Shown here one piece after another: positions 53,900-64,000 of a DNA stretch of 64,000 bases. The translations under genes and the position numbers were made by a program. This DNA comes from Prionace glauca (taxonomy: Eukaryota; Chordata; Chondrichthyes; Carcharhiniformes; Carcharhinidae): assembly GCA_037974335.1 (NCBI GenBank), contig CM075736.1:539684-603683 (forward strand), in the 5' to 3' direction. Each line of letters begins with the position of its first letter. The first letter of the stretch is position 1. The notes beneath the pieces are model-generated. The model was not told where the DNA came from. It did not search any database and saw only the letters and a list, made by a program, of their open reading frames with translations.

Positions 53900-55715
53900 A
53901 GTTAAAACATTTTGTTCGAGGTTTCCTTGTGTATCACATTGTTAAAAAGGGACACCCTTTTTTCCATATTAGCACTTCCTGACTTGTTAAGTTAATAGCC
54001 TCTCTACTTTTCTCCACAATATGTTTCACTGGGTGGGTCCAGACAGTTCTAATCTCGATCCAAGCACATTCCTGGGAAACTTCACTTCTGACCTGGAAGG
54101 TGAGGAACTGGAGACCAGGAGTGATCCAGCTCCACCAATCCCCTCTGGTACAAGGTGAAGGAATTATCCCTCGGACATCGGGCCACCCAGCCTGTGCTTT
54201 GCACCTTTGTTTCTCATGGTTACTTCTGATGGATAGGTGACTGTGAATGTGCCTCTGGTGTTGGGCTCAGTGTTAATCCCTGTATTGACTGGGATGAGTG
54301 AATAGGAGCTGCAGGGACTGTCAGTGTCACTGGGGGAAACTTTCCTTCATCCTCACCCCCCATTCAGCTCTTTATTCAAAATAAACTCCTGAGGATCCTG
54401 AAAATCTGAGACAAATAGAGAAAATGCTGGAATTCCTCAGCAGTCCAGACAGAGAATCTGTGGAGAGAGAAACAGAATTAATATTTGAAGTTTAACCCAG
54501 CTTTTCTACCTGCTGACTCACTGTGGTAATCAGTTACATTCCCAACCCTCACTGCAAAAAAATAGCCAGTGACAGTTTCTGTGATTCAGAGCATCCATCT
54601 CAATTTTACAGCAGTAGACAGGGTGAAGAAACCATGGTCAACATATCGAAAAACCTCACCAACTACAACCTTGGCATCAGATCTCAATTCCCTCAGCCCA
54701 TTGAATTCATTTCAGAGTTAACATAGAATCTCATCATAGAGACATTGAGCGGAATTTTACATGAATGATTCTAAGTGTCCAGTGAGCGTGAAAATGAGAG
54801 AGTTCCTGATCTGTTTCTTGGGTGATTTTTCACGCCCAATCTTACAGGAAAAAATGGTTTGTTTCTTGCTGCTGCTGCAGGCACTGGGTTGGGCTTAATT
54901 CGGCAGCGAGCCTGCAGAGGGAGCTACTGTGCATGTGCAGACCTCTGATTCTGCACATGCACAAGTTGAACAGCAGGGGTCTGACAGATAGAGGGCTGTC
55001 TGGCTGCTGATGCTGCAGGCAACTGAAACAAACCCCATCCCCTAATTCGCAATCATGGGGACCCGCAGCTGATCATAAGCCCCACGATGCTCAAAATGCA
55101 GACCTCGCTGCCCAGACTGATCATGTCCTCTTCCTCCTGATCCAATAGCAATGCAGAGTGCGCAGCAGACCCCCTCCCTCCCTGATCAGGCCCTGCCCCT
55201 GGCTATGCACCCATTGGCTCCACCCCTGCCCCATAGGCCCCGCACCTGGTCCCACCTCCATAGGCTCCATTCCTTAGCACTGGATGGTGGGCAGTGGCCG
55301 GTGAGCATTGACCAGGTGCCAGGATGGCAGTGCCAATGTGCCAGGGTGGCACTACCAGGCTGCCACTGCCCAAGGAGAGAACCTCGCCCAGCAAGGCCAC
55401 AAAGGCAAATACATACAAATAAATATGACCATAATTTATCCAGCCCCACGCCCATTTCCGGTGAGAGGCTGACCCTGCCAGAAATCCACATCTCATTAAA
55501 ATCACCAGAGCTGAGAAATTGGGTGCTTTCCTGATTTTTCAGCTCTTGTGTGGTTTTACCGGCTCGTTCTGCCTATCGATGGGTAGGGCGTGCTGATAAA
55601 ATCCCAGCTACTGTCTCAAAACACATAACAGAGCAATAATTTCCATTTAATCCTGCAATTACACTTAAATTATAAATCAGTTAAAGGGGATACTCTGGAG
55701 CTCAGTCAGATAAAC
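53900..55715. other. Arm sequence without genes
   Basis: Matches 26480-28640 inverted. It contains the degenerate exon-1 relic at 54294-54314 (in-frame TAG, no GT). The frames at 54822-55010 and 55151-55534 show no family signature. The first has a shortened counterpart in the left arm (27293-27499), without evidence of a gene. Confidence 0.5.
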
Positions 55716-55721
55716 GCCCAG

Positions 55722-56540
55722 TGTAGCACTCCCTAAGTACTGACCCTCTGACAGTGTAGCACTCCCTCAGTACTGACCCCTTGACAGTGAGGCACTCCCT
55801 CAGTACTGACCCTCTGGCAGTGCGGCACTCCCTCAGTACTGACCCCCTGACAGTGTGGCACTCCCTCAGCACTGACCCTCTGACAGTGCGGCACTCCCTC
55901 AGTACTGACCCCCTGACAGTGCGGTACTTCCTCAGCACTGACCCTCTGACAGTGCGGCACTCCCTCAGCACTGACCCTCTGACAGTGCGGCACTCCCTCA
56001 GTACTGACCCCCTGACAGTGATGTACTTCCTCAGCACTGACCCTCTGACAGTGCGGCACTCCCTCAGCACTGACCCTCTGACAGTGCAGCACTCCCTCAG
56101 CACTGACCGTCTGACAGTGCGGCACTCCCTTAGCACTGACCCCTTGACAGTGAGGCACTCCCTCAGTACTGACCCTCTGACAGTGCGGCACTCCCTCAGT
56201 ACTGACCCTCTGACAGTGCGGCACTCCCTCAGTACTGACCCCTTGACAGTGAGGCACTCCCTCAGTACTGACCCTCTGACAGTGCGGCACTCCCTCAGTA
56301 CTGACCCTCTGACAGTGAGGCACTCCCTTAGCACTGACCCTCTGACAGTGCGGCACTCCCTCAGCACTGACCCTCTGACAGTGCGGCACTCCCTCAGTAC
56401 TGACCCTCTGACAGTGAGGCACTCCCTTAGCACTGACCCTCTGACAGTGCGGCACTCCCTCAGCACTGACCCTCTGACAGTGCGGCACTCCCTCAGCACT
56501 GACCCCCTGACAGTGTGGCACTCCCTCAGCACTGACTCAC
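55722..56540 (+). repeat. 33-bp minisatellite, about 25 copies
   Basis: The unit is CACTCCCTCAGTACTGACCC followed by a TCTGACAGTGCGG-type block; it is 33 bp, so it reads through as an 11-residue repeat (HSLSTDPLTVR) in one plus frame and in two minus frames. Variants are scattered (AGTACT/AGCACT, GCGG/GAGG). The left arm has a single unit at 26429-26470. The unit resembles the inner part of a tRNA-SINE type (cf. 7555-7745). Confidence 0.9.
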
Positions 56541-56810
56541 TAATAATGCAGTGCAGAGAGGAGTTAACACCCACTGGGGAGAGCACTTTGAGGATCTCCG
56601 TAACTAGGATCCAGCCTTTGCCGCAAGTGCCATTGACACTATCTCGCAACACGTTACCCGCAATAACCTCAGCGCAACCCCAGCTCAAGGTGACGGTGGA
56701 AAAGCCATCTGACAGCTGAAAAACAAGAAGGCCACTGGCACAGGTGGAATCTTCATTGAAATATTAAATCCGGCAGAGAGATACTCTTCACAAGAATCCA
56801 CAATCTCATC
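56532..56810 (+). repeat. LINE-derived segment, copy 1 of a duplicated pair
   Basis: AATGCAGTGCAGAGAGG to ATCCACAATCTCATCCCAC; repeated at 58488-58760 with about 8-10 percent differences. It has the look of a LINE linker-to-RT region (KKATGTGGI, cf. KSSGPDGI-type). Confidence 0.65.
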
Positions 56811-56827
56811 CCACTCTTATCTGGATG

Positions 56828-56905
56828 TATCTGACAACAGCAGGTCAAAGTCCAACAGATTTATTTGCAGCAAATGCCACTAGCTTTTGGAACTGGCTAT
56901 TCCTT
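56828..56905 (+). mobile_element. Older Penelope-like terminal fragment
   Basis: CTGACAACAGCAGGTCAAAG, then AGTCCAACAGATTTATTTG: a decayed terminal repeat just left of the younger element. Confidence 0.55.
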
Positions 56906-56913
56906 CTAATCAT

Positions 56914-58222
56914 GATGTGGATGTGCTGGCGTTGGACTGGGGTAAACACAGTAAAGAGTCTGACAACACCAGGTTTTAGCCCAACCGATTTATTTGATAG
57001 TAAACTCACAAGCTTTCGAGGGGACTCCCTCTTCATCAGGTGAATGGAGAGTTCTGGACAAGCCCTCCGTACACACAGGATCTGCTCAGTTGAGGAGGAT
57101 CGTGACAGACATCTCCAGACACTGAAAGATGCCCTCAAAAGAACAGGATATGGTGCTCGACTCATAGATCGGCAGTTCCGCAGCCACAGGAAAAACCGCA
57201 CCGATCTCCTCAGAAGACAAACACAGGACACAATGGACAGAGTACCCTTCGTCATCCAGTACTTCCCCGGAGCGGAGAAGCTACGACATCTTCTCCGGAG
57301 TCTTCAACATATCATTGATGAAGACGAACATCTCGCCAGGGCCATCCCCACACCCCCCACTTCTTGCTTTCAGACAACCACACAGCCTCAAACAGACCAT
57401 TGTTCGCAGCAAACTACCCAGCCTTCAGGAGAACAGTGACCACAATACCACACAACCCTGTCACAGCAACCTCTGCAAGACATGCCAGATCATCGACACG
57501 GATACCATCATCACACGTGAGAATACCATCCACCAGGTACATGGTAAATACTCTTGCAACTCGGCCAACATTGTCTACCTGATACGTTGCAAGAAAGGAT
57601 GTCCCGAAGCATGGTACATTGGGGAGACCATGCAGACGCTACGACAACAGATGAATGAACATTGCTCGACAATCACCAGGCAAGACTGTTCCCTTCCTGT
57701 TGGTGAACACTTCAGTGGTCACGGGCATTCAGCCTCTGACCTTCGGGTAAGCATTCTCCAAGGCGGCCTTCATGACACATGACAGCGCAGAGTCGCTGAA
57801 CAGAGACTGATAGCCAAGTTCCGCACACATGAGGACGGTCTCAACAGGGATCTTGGGTTCATGTCGCACTATCTGTAACCCCCGTGACTTGCCTGGGTTT
57901 GCAAAACCTCACTCACTGTACTGTCTGGAGACAATACACATCTCTTTAAACTGTGATCAGTGCTCCTTCCACTCACATTGTCAGCCACTTTCGGACTTGA
58001 ACAGCAGGTTAGGTGTAAAGATTCGCATTCTAATCAGTAATCTCTAAACTGTCTGTGCTTTATATGCTCTGTCTGAGGCCAGAACTCTCCATTCACCTGA
58101 CGAAGAGGGAATCCCCTTGAAAGCTTGTGAGTTTACTATCAAATAAATCGGTTGGACTAAAACCTGGTGTTGTCAGACTTTTTACTGTGTTTAGCCCAGT
58201 CCAATGCTGGCACATCCACATC
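56914..58222 (+). mobile_element. Penelope-like element with both inverted terminal repeats
   Basis: The best copy here. Inverted terminal repeats begin GATGTGGATGTGCTGG (56914) and end GCTGGCACATCCACATC (58222). Between them are GQALRTHRICSVEEDR, YFPGAEKLRHLLRSLQHIID, the CHSNLCKTC zinc-binding-like block, IVYLIRCKKGCPEAWYIGET (GIY-YIG) and LRQQMNEH. The main RT palm is absent, so it is a deletion derivative and not whole. Confidence 0.85.
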
Positions 58223-58487
58223 AGAGTTAATGTTTCACATTTATCACCCTTCATTAAAACCAGAAAGAGGGAGAAACAAAGTTGTTTTTATTTGTAATAT
58301 TATAATTTATTCAGCTAAAATCTGGAAGACACATTGCAAAACATGTCAGACTGTAAATCGCAGTGATATTCACATTCTCTCCAGAGATCTGACGATATCA
58401 GAAACATTTCGATATTTTCGTGACGGAGAGTACAATTCTTTTCAAACGATCGGTCATGTTGCACTTTGGGGCACTTCAATACTCACT

Positions 58488-58770
58488 AATAATGCAGCGC
58501 AGAGAGGCAGTTAACATCCACTGGGGAGAGCACTTTAGGATCTCTGTAACCAGGATCCAGCCTTTGACACAATGCCATTGACACCATCTTGCAACACACA
58601 ACCCACCATCATCTCAGCACAACCCCAGCTCAACGTGAGGGCAAAAAAACCATCCAAAAGCTGAAAAACAGCAAGGCCTCTGGCGCAGGTGGAATCCTCA
58701 CTGAAATATTAAATCCACCAGAGATACTCTTCGCAAGAATCCACAATCTCATCCCACGTGCCATCTGACA
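58488..58770 (+). repeat. LINE-derived segment, copy 2 of the duplicated pair
   Basis: Same sequence as 56532-56810, 1.95 kb further on, with the Penelope-like element between the two. Confidence 0.65.
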
Positions 58771-59029
58771 CAAGACTGGGATTAAACTCACAGTCTCGGG
58801 GTTTATAGATCTTTAACAGCGCTTCAGTGACTTGGCTGAAAGGCTTTACAAAGTGACCTTTCCCCATCGTGCCCTGGCAGCGGCTGTTCCAAGCTTGAAT
58901 GTGTCTCTCAGCACGTAATCCTGGGCAAGGGGACAATTCTTTGCACTGGAAGTTTGAGGCAGTCCAATCATCAGTCTGAACAGTGGGTGAACTTGTTGTA
59001 AAGGGGGTCACTGTGTTTTCTTGTTGCAG

Positions 59030-59087
59030 GGACACAAGTTCCACAGACTCCTGCTGCTGTTGCTGAGTGTTGTTGCTGATGTTTCAG
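59030..59087 (+). CDS. Signal-peptide exon of the right IgSF gene
   Basis: Identical to the left-arm exon: TTGTTGCAG acceptor, 58 bases, GTAAGAG donor, phase 0 in and phase 1 out. It reads GHKFHR, six Leu, SVVADVS. It needs the ATG from a separate exon; MDGKELQ at 46844-46864 fits in phase and strand. Confidence 0.8.
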
Positions 59088-59834
59088 GTAAGAGCTGTGA
59101 CTGCTGGAACATTTCAGCACTGATCACAGGGTGGGGGGGTCAGGAATACATCTAGCTTTAAGGTGCTGTGTGTCCTGCCAGTGGAGCCATTGAGGAAGTG
59201 GACACGATAGTTTCACATCACACACAATGATCATCAGAACTGAAAGGAGGGAAGTTAATGTCTTCACATTAACCCCTGTGATGTGAACAGTGGGATCTGG
59301 ACACTGAGCAACACTCAGTGACACTGGGATGGGTGACTGGATAACACTGGGATGGGTGCCTGAGAGCCAGTGGGTCTCAGATGGGAATCGAAAGGGACTG
59401 GGATGAGATCCTGAGCTCTGGAATCAGGAGCCTGGGATCAGATAGACATTGATAAATCCGACCTTTACATTTCAGGGTCAGTTTTCAGCTCCTGAGTTCC
59501 ACCTCACATTGTCCACCCTCCCCAGTCTGTGATTTTTCTCCCAAGGGGAGGTGACCAATATCCTGATGTGTTCTCCCAGCACGTGTACAAATGGAAAACA
59601 TGTGATTCAAAGTGTTGTCCAACTGCTCTGTGCTTACAAATATCCAGCACAAGCTGGTTTTAGTTAAAGGCTCTCAATGTCTGAGCTTTAACCTTCCCAC
59701 ACAAATGAAAGCAGTGAGGTACTGATCAGTGCTTCTTGTAAATCGAGCATCGCAGTGTAACCATGTGAAGCTTGGGATGTAATGTACCAGCACGGAGGTT
59801 ATATCTGTGGATAAATACTTCCAATCTTTTCCAG

Positions 59835-60176
59835 GTTTTTCACATTTCCCAGTTTCTGGGTCCCTTGGGAAGCAGGTTGTGCTGCCCTGTACCTACAAAG
59901 GGAATATCCCAGTCTCAGATTTACTGGTAATCTGGGGGACACCCAAACGTGAATTTTTGCACAAGTTTATCAATGGAAATGATGATTTGGCAAAACAAGA
60001 TCCACGGTTCAGAAACAGAACAAAGCTGTTCAAAGATCAACTGGAACAAGGAAACTGGTCAGTCCTGCTCTCTGACCTCAGGGAATCAGACCAGAGCCAG
60101 TACGAGTGTCAGATCTACAAGATTGAAAAACAAGTTCATTTGGTGAAAATTGATTCAGTCGATCTCTTTGTAACAG
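59835..60176 (+). CDS. V-set Ig exon 1 (V1) of the right IgSF gene
   Basis: 342 bases, phase 1-1, CTTTTCCAG acceptor and GTAACAG/GTGAGAG donor. Cys19, Trp34, NRT 61, NWS 74 and Cys92 are kept. Relative to the left V1 it has Phe2, Ser10, Ile25, Asn49, Ala53 and Val101. By eye about ten bases differ, only one of them silent. No damage is visible, so both paralogs look capable of making this domain. The acceptor fixes the exon start: further upstream the frame meets a stop at 59780-59782. Confidence 0.85.
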
Positions 60177-60494
60177 GTGAGAGGTTCCTATTTCAGATGT
60201 TCCATATTTATGATATGGTGATGATATTAAAATGACTTAGAGTCTTTTGAACATTTCTGCAGTTGTTTCACTGGATAGACAGTGAGTAACACTGGAAGGT
60301 TTGAAATGTTGTGTGACAATTTACCAAAGAATGATTGTGTGGGAGTGAGTGGTGCGGGTCACTGTTACCTGTAACTGGTCCTTCAATTACCTGGAATTGT
60401 TATTTCTGTTTCTGAGTCTCACCTTCCTGTCCCTCAGGTATGGAGCTCAACAAGGAGATTTTATCCATTTATAAATACTTCCAATCTTTTCCAG

Positions 60495-60839
60495 GTGACT
60501 CGCCTGTCCCAGTTTCTGGGTTCCTTGGGGAGCAGGTTGTGCTGCCCTGTACCTACAAAGGGAATGTTACCATCTCAGATTTACTGGGAATCTGGGGAAC
60601 CACCAAGGGTGATATCTTACACAGAGTGGTCAGTGGAAATGATGATTTGACACAACAAGATCCACGGTTCAGAAACCGAACAAAGTTATTCAAAGATCAA
60701 CTGGAACAAGGAAACTGGTCAGTCCTGCTCTCTGACCTCAGGGACTCAGACCAGAATGATTATCAGTGTCAGATTTACAAGAGGCTGGAGACAGGCTATT
60801 GTTGGGAGCAATTTGATCTCATCCGTCTCTCTATAACAG
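60495..60839 (+). CDS. V-set Ig exon 2 (V2) of the right IgSF gene
   Basis: 345 bases, phase 1-1. Same hallmark residues as the left V2, with Ser for Asn at 47, Ile for Thr near the end, and YC instead of CY at 102-103, moving the FG-loop cysteine by one position. An in-frame alternative acceptor after CCCTCAG at 60437 would add 19 residues (exon 60438-60839, 402 bases). The transmembrane exon of this gene would lie beyond the right edge. Confidence 0.85.
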
Positions 60840-60889
60840 GTGAGAGATTTCTGTTTCAGGTTTTCTGTATTTAATCTCTAATTTTTATG

Positions 60890-61090
60890 TGTTCAGTTGT
60901 GCAGTGTTTATGTTACTGGACTAATAATCCAGAGAATGTGAGTTCAAATCCCACTGTCTCAGTTTCAGAATTTAAATTCAGTTTATTTAATAAAAATCTG
61001 GAAATATAAAATTGGTCCCACTAAAAGTGACCATGAAGTTATTGCATTGTTATAAAACCCCACCTGGTTCACTAATCTTCTCCTTCTATG
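60890..61090 (+). mobile_element. SINE next to the right V2 exon
   Basis: Inverted counterpart of 23925-24122 (GTGAGTTCAAATCCCACTG B box). Confidence 0.65.
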
Positions 61091-62640
61091 ACAGTCCCTC
61101 AGGGTCGAGGGTGACTTGCTTCTCCTGCGGAGAGGTGGGTTCTGCAGCTGGCTGAATAGACCAACCCTGGAGCTGCAGATTCTGCCCCGGGTTTGGTAGC
61201 TGGTGGTTGATGAGATGGGCGGGTGGGTGGCTCGCTCTGGGTTCTGTGCTCTATTCCCAATGTTTACACTTATCCTCTGCGTGCTTTACTCACTGACACT
61301 CGAGGTGATTGGTGCCTTCACAGATGTGTTGTCTCCAGTTTACTGCATTCTAAGACCAGTGATTTGCACGTGTCAATGGGGATGTTACATTTATTTAGGG
61401 AGGTTTTCAGAGTGTCCTTGTAGCTTTTTCTCTGTGTGCCCTATTGCTTACCATTGCAGAGCTCAGAGCACTCGTTTCAGCAGGTCTAGTGTTGGGTGTG
61501 CGGACAATGTGGCCTGTCCATCGCAGCAGTGTGACTAATGCCTGAATACTGGGGATATCAGCCTGGGAGGTGATTTTCACATTGATTCGCCTATCCTGCC
61601 AGTGGATTTGCAGGGTTTTGCAGAGGCAGTGTTGGTGATATCTCTCCAGGGATTTGAGGTGTCTGCTGTGCATTGTCCATGTTTCTGATGCATACAGGAG
61701 GGTGCACTGTAACCATCAGCTGGATTGGAGGTCTCAGGCTTCGAACACTCTGTTGCTCGGATGTCTGATGTCTGCACTGGCACATTGGAGTTGATGCTGG
61801 ATTTCATTGTCGATATCTACTTGTGCCGGAGGAGATGTGGGAAATGATCCACATTGTCCAGGGGCTCACTGTGGATCCTGATGGTTGGGGGGGTGGGGGC
61901 AGTTTAATACAGGAAGAGCGGGTTGGTAGAGAACCTGTGTTTTCCAGATGTTTAGTCTGAGGTCCGTTCTCTTATATGCCTCAGTGAATGTGTTGACGAT
62001 GGTTTGTAGCTCGGCCTCTTGGTTGTGGCTCTGCAGACACTAGAGATGTCGGAGTTTGAACAGTTTCCTGCTTCATTCCACTCCAGTGGGAAGCTTCAAG
62101 GTGATGGGATGGAGTGTTGCTGTGAGGAATATGTTGGTGCAGTGATGCAGTCGTGTTTGATCCCAGTTTGTGGACGTATTGGGTGTGTGGTGGCTCCACT
62201 GGTGAGGATCACAGTTTGCATTACCATTGTGGAACAGGTGGAGAATGGTGACAAATTTCCGTGGGAAGCCGGATTTGAGGAGGATGTTCCACAATCCCCC
62301 ACGGTTGACAGAATCGGAAGCCTTTGTGAGATGGAAAAAGGCCATGTATGGAGATTGATTCTGCTCCCTGCACTTTGCCTGGATTTGCCGTGTGCTGAAG
62401 ATCATGTTCATTGTGTCTCCTAATAGGCGAAGCCACACTGAGGGTCAGGGAGCAGCTGTACAGACACTGGGAGGAATCGTTGAGGAGGATTGTGCAATAA
62501 CTTTCCTATGACAGACTGTAGGAAAATCCCTCTGTAATTTCCACAGTCAGACCCGTCTCCTTTCTTGAAGATGGCTTTTGTCTTTCGCACGCCTTCCCCA
62601 CCCAACACGCCTTGCCTGCCCTATACACCTTTCCGGCTGA
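61091..62640 (-). mobile_element. Non-LTR retrotransposon, right-arm copy
   Basis: Inverted counterpart of 22390-23920 with the same truncated frames (GSDCGNYRGIF, MAFFHLTKASDSVNRGG, RWTGHIVRTPNTR). It was present before the arms duplicated. Confidence 0.7.
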
Positions 62641-62717
62641 ACACAGTCCAAAGATGTACAGGTTAGGTTTAGGTTGATTGGCCATGCTGAAAGTGCTCCT
62701 TAGTGGTCCTGAGATGT
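62641..62717 (+). mobile_element. SINE fragment cut by the CR1 insertion
   Basis: GTTGATTGGCCATGCTGAAA; counterpart of 22310-22385. It ends at GAGATGT where the LINE starts. Confidence 0.6.
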
Positions 62718-64000
62718 AAGAACATAAGAAATAGGAGCAGGAGTCGGCCATCTGGCCCTTCGAGCCTGCCCCGCCATTCAATAAGATCATGGCTGATCTG
62801 AAGAGGATCAGTTCCACTTTCCTGCTTTCTCCCCATAACCCTTAATTCCCTTGTCTGTCAAAAACCTATCTACCCGTGATTTTAATATATTTAGCGAGGT
62901 AGCCTCCACCACTTCAACGGGCAGAGAATTCCAGAGATTCACCACCCTTTGAGTGAAGAAGTTCCTCTTCAACTCTGTTCTAAACTGCACCTCCCTTATC
63001 TTTAGGCTAAGCCCTCTAGTCCTGCTGTCCTTTCTGAGTGGGAAGAATCTTTCTACGTCTACCCTATCCATCCCTTTCATTATCTTATACGTCTCTATGA
63101 GATCCCCCCTCATCCTTCTCAACTCCAACGAGTACAGACCCAGTCTATTTAGTCTCTCTTCATAGTCCAACCCCTTCATCTCCGGTATCAGCCTAGTAAA
63201 CCTCCTCTACACTCCCTCCAAGGCCAAAATATCCTTGCGCAAGTGCAGTGACCAAAACTGCACACAGTACTCCAGCTGCGGCCTTACCAGTGCCCTGTAC
63301 AGTTGCGGCAAGACCTCCCTGCTTTTATATTCTATCCCCTCGCTATAAAGGCCAGCATCCCATTCGCCTTCTTGATCACCTGCTGCACGTGCAGACTGGG
63401 TTTTTGCGACTCATGCACAAGGACCCCCAGGTCCCTCTGCACCCGTAGCATGCTGCAGCTTTTCGCCCTTTAAATAGTAATCCCTCCTACTGTTATTCCT
63501 GCCAAAGTGGATAACCTCACACTTGCTAACATTATACTCCATCTGTCAGGTCCTCGCCCCCTCGCTCAGCCTATCCAGATCCCTCTGCAGACTTTCCACA
63601 CCCTCCGCACAATTTGCTTTTCCACTCATCTTTGTGTCATCAGCAAATTTCGTTCCCTTACACTCAGCCCCCTCCTCCAGATCATCTATATAGATGGTAA
63701 ATAGCTGAGGCCCCAGCACCGATCCCTGCGACACTCCACTAGTCACCAACCACCAATAAAAATAGCACCCATTGATACCAACTCTGTGTTTCCTATTAGA
63801 CAACCAATCCTCTATCCACGCTAACACCTTACCCCCAATTCCATGCCCCCTAACCTTCTGAAGCAACCTTTTGTGCGTCACCTTATCAAACGCTTTTGAA
63901 AATCGAGAAACACCACACCCACCGGTTCCCCTCTGTCTATTGCACTAGTCACATCCTCACAGAAAACACAACTTCCCCTTAACGAATCCGTGCTGCGTCT
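62718..64000 (-). mobile_element. CR1 LINE, continues past the window
   Basis: 3' terminus at 62718; C-terminal RT open at 63179-62808 (GLYSLELRRMRGDLIETYKI) and palm at 63881-63546 (QGSVLGPQLFTIYIDDLEEG, KFADDTKMSG). The frame is interrupted in several places between and beyond, so this is a dead copy of moderate age. Confidence 0.85.

Larger units (their letters stand above)
53370..62705. repeat. Right arm of the large inverted repeat
   Basis: Reverse-order match to 22310-29640. It is longer because of the 33-bp minisatellite expansion and the Penelope-like insertion. The match stops at 62717, where a CR1 LINE is inserted into the SINE; the arm probably continues beyond the window. Confidence 0.85.

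Noticed and set aside
55702-56719. Long repetitive proteins (HSLSTDPLTVR and minus-strand equivalents)
   Set aside because: They arise because a 33-bp unit never shifts frame; three frames are open at once and there is no start context or partner exon.
59780-59834. Upstream extension of V1, as in V2
   Set aside because: The candidate AG at 59789-59790 would give the wrong phase, and the frame has a stop at 59780-59782.

Overview
This is vertebrate genomic DNA, most likely from a cartilaginous fish (shark or ray). The clue is the repeat content: CR1-type LINEs that all end in the same 3' tail, tRNA-headed SINEs of the kind that crowd shark genomes, and Penelope-like elements. I recognise these families from memory; no search was run. 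There is no bacterial-style gene organisation. Most open reading frames belong to transposons or tandem repeats.

The host content is an immunoglobulin-superfamily (IgSF) locus. On the minus strand, four exons can be read with agreeing splice phases: a signal-peptide exon (25924-25981), two V-set exons (24824-25165 and 24161-24505) and a transmembrane exon ending in a stop (20984-21098). A second, plus-strand gene repeats the signal, V1 and V2 exons (59030-59087, 59835-60176, 60495-60839) and runs off the window. The missing ATG is supplied by a short exon (ATG...CAG, MDGKELQ) embedded in a GC-rich, promoter-like module. That module occurs eight times with its 54-base exon (six minus, two plus), plus several decayed or partial copies. 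Exon 1 plus the left exons gives exactly 873 coding bases (291 codons).

Layout: 1-2880 is a CR1 LINE whose 5' half is inverted. 2880-5200 holds a broken IgSF paralog (a V1/V2 hybrid exon joined to an exon-1 module). 5200-12720 holds Penelope-like copies and two exon-1 modules facing away from each other. 12860-20800 is repeats, including two broken Ty3/gypsy remnants. 20980-26000 is the left IgSF gene inside the left arm (22310-29640) of a large imperfect inverted repeat. 29650-40120 is a tandem array of 2.3-3.3 kb units, each carrying an exon-1/promoter module with a 43-bp minisatellite just upstream of it. 40120-53230 is repeats, with one exon-1 module at 46.6-47.0 kb and a three-level nest (LINE, Penelope-like element, U2-snRNA-headed SINE) at 43.9-46.1 kb. 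53370-62705 is the right arm with the second IgSF gene and a 33-bp minisatellite expanded only there. 62718-64000 is another CR1 LINE cut by the window end.

Taken together, two divergently transcribed paralogous receptor genes sit at the outer ends of an inverted duplication, with candidate first exons and promoters multiplied between them. The exon structure is read from the sequence. Joining exon 1 to the signal exon, promoter activity and receptor function are inference.
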